A stretch of DNA of 14,847 nt from Gammaproteobacteria bacterium (GTDB taxonomy: Bacteria > Pseudomonadota > Gammaproteobacteria > PS1 > Pseudothioglobaceae), in NCBI GenBank assembly GCA_029941485.1, contig JAPYOZ010000026.1:1-14847 (forward strand), read 5' to 3'. The position numbers were made by a program, and so were the translations under genes. How positions within the stretch are numbered: the first letter of the stretch is position 1; every line of letters begins with the position of its first letter. Shown here in pieces: positions 14,363 through 14,847 of this stretch. Below the pieces are notes generated by a model. The model saw only the letters and a list, made by a program, of their open reading frames with translations, had not been told where the DNA came from and ran no database searches.

Positions 14363-14847
14363 ATGACTCAAATCCATGGCATTATTCTTGCGGCAGGCAA
14401 AGGCACGCGCATGAACTCAACCAAACCTAAAGTCTTACAAGTGCTATCAGATAAGACCTTGCTTGGGCATGTGCTAGCGCAAGCGCAACAACTGTGTTCA
14501 CAAGTGCACGTGGTTTATGGCTTTGGTGGCGAGCAAGTAAAACAGACCATTAATGATGATTTAATTAACTGGGTCGAACAAGCCCAGCAACTCGGTACTG
14601 GCCACGCCGTGGCACAAGCCATGCCCCATATTAATGATGATTCAATTTCACTGGTTTTGTATGGCGATGTACCACTAATTAAAAAATCAACATTGGATGA
14701 TTTGATCAAGCAAGCACAAAAGGGTGGAGTTGCTCTGTTGTCAGTTGCGCTCGATAATCCAACCGGTTACGGTCGTATTATTCGTAATAGCGACAATCAA
14801 ATCCAAGCCATTGTCGAACAAAAAGACGCCAATAGCGAACAACTCGC
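14363..14847 (+). CDS. glmU: bifunctional GlmU, N-terminal uridyltransferase part (3' truncated by window edge)
   Basis: GlmU acetylates glucosamine-1-phosphate and uridylates the product to make UDP-GlcNAc for peptidoglycan and LPS. Only the first 161 codons are in the window, covering the start of the pyrophosphorylase domain. They show LAAGKGTRM (residues 9-17), the KPKVL motif with the catalytic-type Lys23, VYGFGG, EQAQQLGTGHAV, the metal-binding LYGDVPLI and NPTGYGRI, all closely matching E. coli GlmU. The C-terminal left-handed beta-helix acetyltransferase domain lies beyond the edge. The ATG follows an AGGT Shine-Dalgarno sequence (14352-14355) that overlaps the stop codon of the upstream gene. 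Confidence 0.97.
   Translation, partial: MTQIHGIILAAGKGTRMNSTKPKVLQVLSDKTLLGHVLAQAQQLCSQVHVVYGFGGEQVKQTINDDLINWVEQAQQLGTGHAVAQAMPHINDDSISLVLYGDVPLIKKSTLDDLIKQAQKGGVALLSVALDNPTGYGRIIRNSDNQIQAIVEQKDANSEQL

Noticed and set aside
1..14847. Insertion sequences, prophage, integrons, CRISPR repeats, tRNA genes
   Set aside because: No transposase or integrase, no spaced repeat array and no tRNA-like cloverleaf could be found; gene content is almost wholly housekeeping.

Overview
The window is a gene-dense, low-GC (roughly 40% by eye) bacterial chromosome segment with housekeeping genes of gammaproteobacterial type: a YceF-type Maf protein, Mfd, an accD preceded by trpA, an fkpB-ispH pair, zinc-type L31 and a CcoI copper ATPase for cbb3 oxidase assembly. 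The combination suggests a small-genome gammaproteobacterium of the SUP05/Thioglobus sort. That placement is inference from protein resemblance and base composition; there is no rRNA here to confirm it.

Layout. (1) 1-3966, + strand: the 3' part of a Maf/YceF nucleotide pyrophosphatase, overlapping by one base a full-length mfd. (2) 3958-5303, - strand: a small accessory patch with a six-helix MASE1-like membrane protein and two tandem, mutually related mini winged-helix (MarR-like) proteins, each with its own TATAAT promoter. (3) 5399-5828, + strand: a monocistronic HU gene with an extended -10 promoter, a leader of about 100 nt and a hairpin terminator that also serves the convergent operon. 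(4) 10864 down to 5803, - strand: a compact six-gene unit, hemE-trpA-accD-fkpB-ispH-pfkB-type kinase, with junctions from an 8-bp overlap to 16 nt. It mixes haem, tryptophan, fatty acid and isoprenoid synthesis, protein folding and nucleoside salvage. (5) 11189-10891, - strand: rpmE (ribosomal protein L31) with its own promoter and terminator. (6) 13620-11212, - strand: ccoI, a copper-exporting P1B ATPase. (7) 13694 onward, + strand: a secreted protein of unknown function followed after 9 nt by the start of glmU (cell-wall/LPS UDP-GlcNAc synthesis), which runs off the window.

I see no mobile element, CRISPR array, tRNA, rRNA, toxin-antitoxin pair or defence system, and no intergenic stretch above 300 bases. 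The only accessory-looking material is the 1.35-kb patch between mfd and HU and the unknown secreted protein upstream of glmU. The patch is the best candidate for something undescribed: a paralogous pair of minimal DNA-binding proteins with duplicated promoters and dyad sequences near them, next to an orphan membrane sensor-like domain. A recurring trait is exact TATAAT -10 boxes with poor -35 boxes and frequently weak or absent Shine-Dalgarno sequences.
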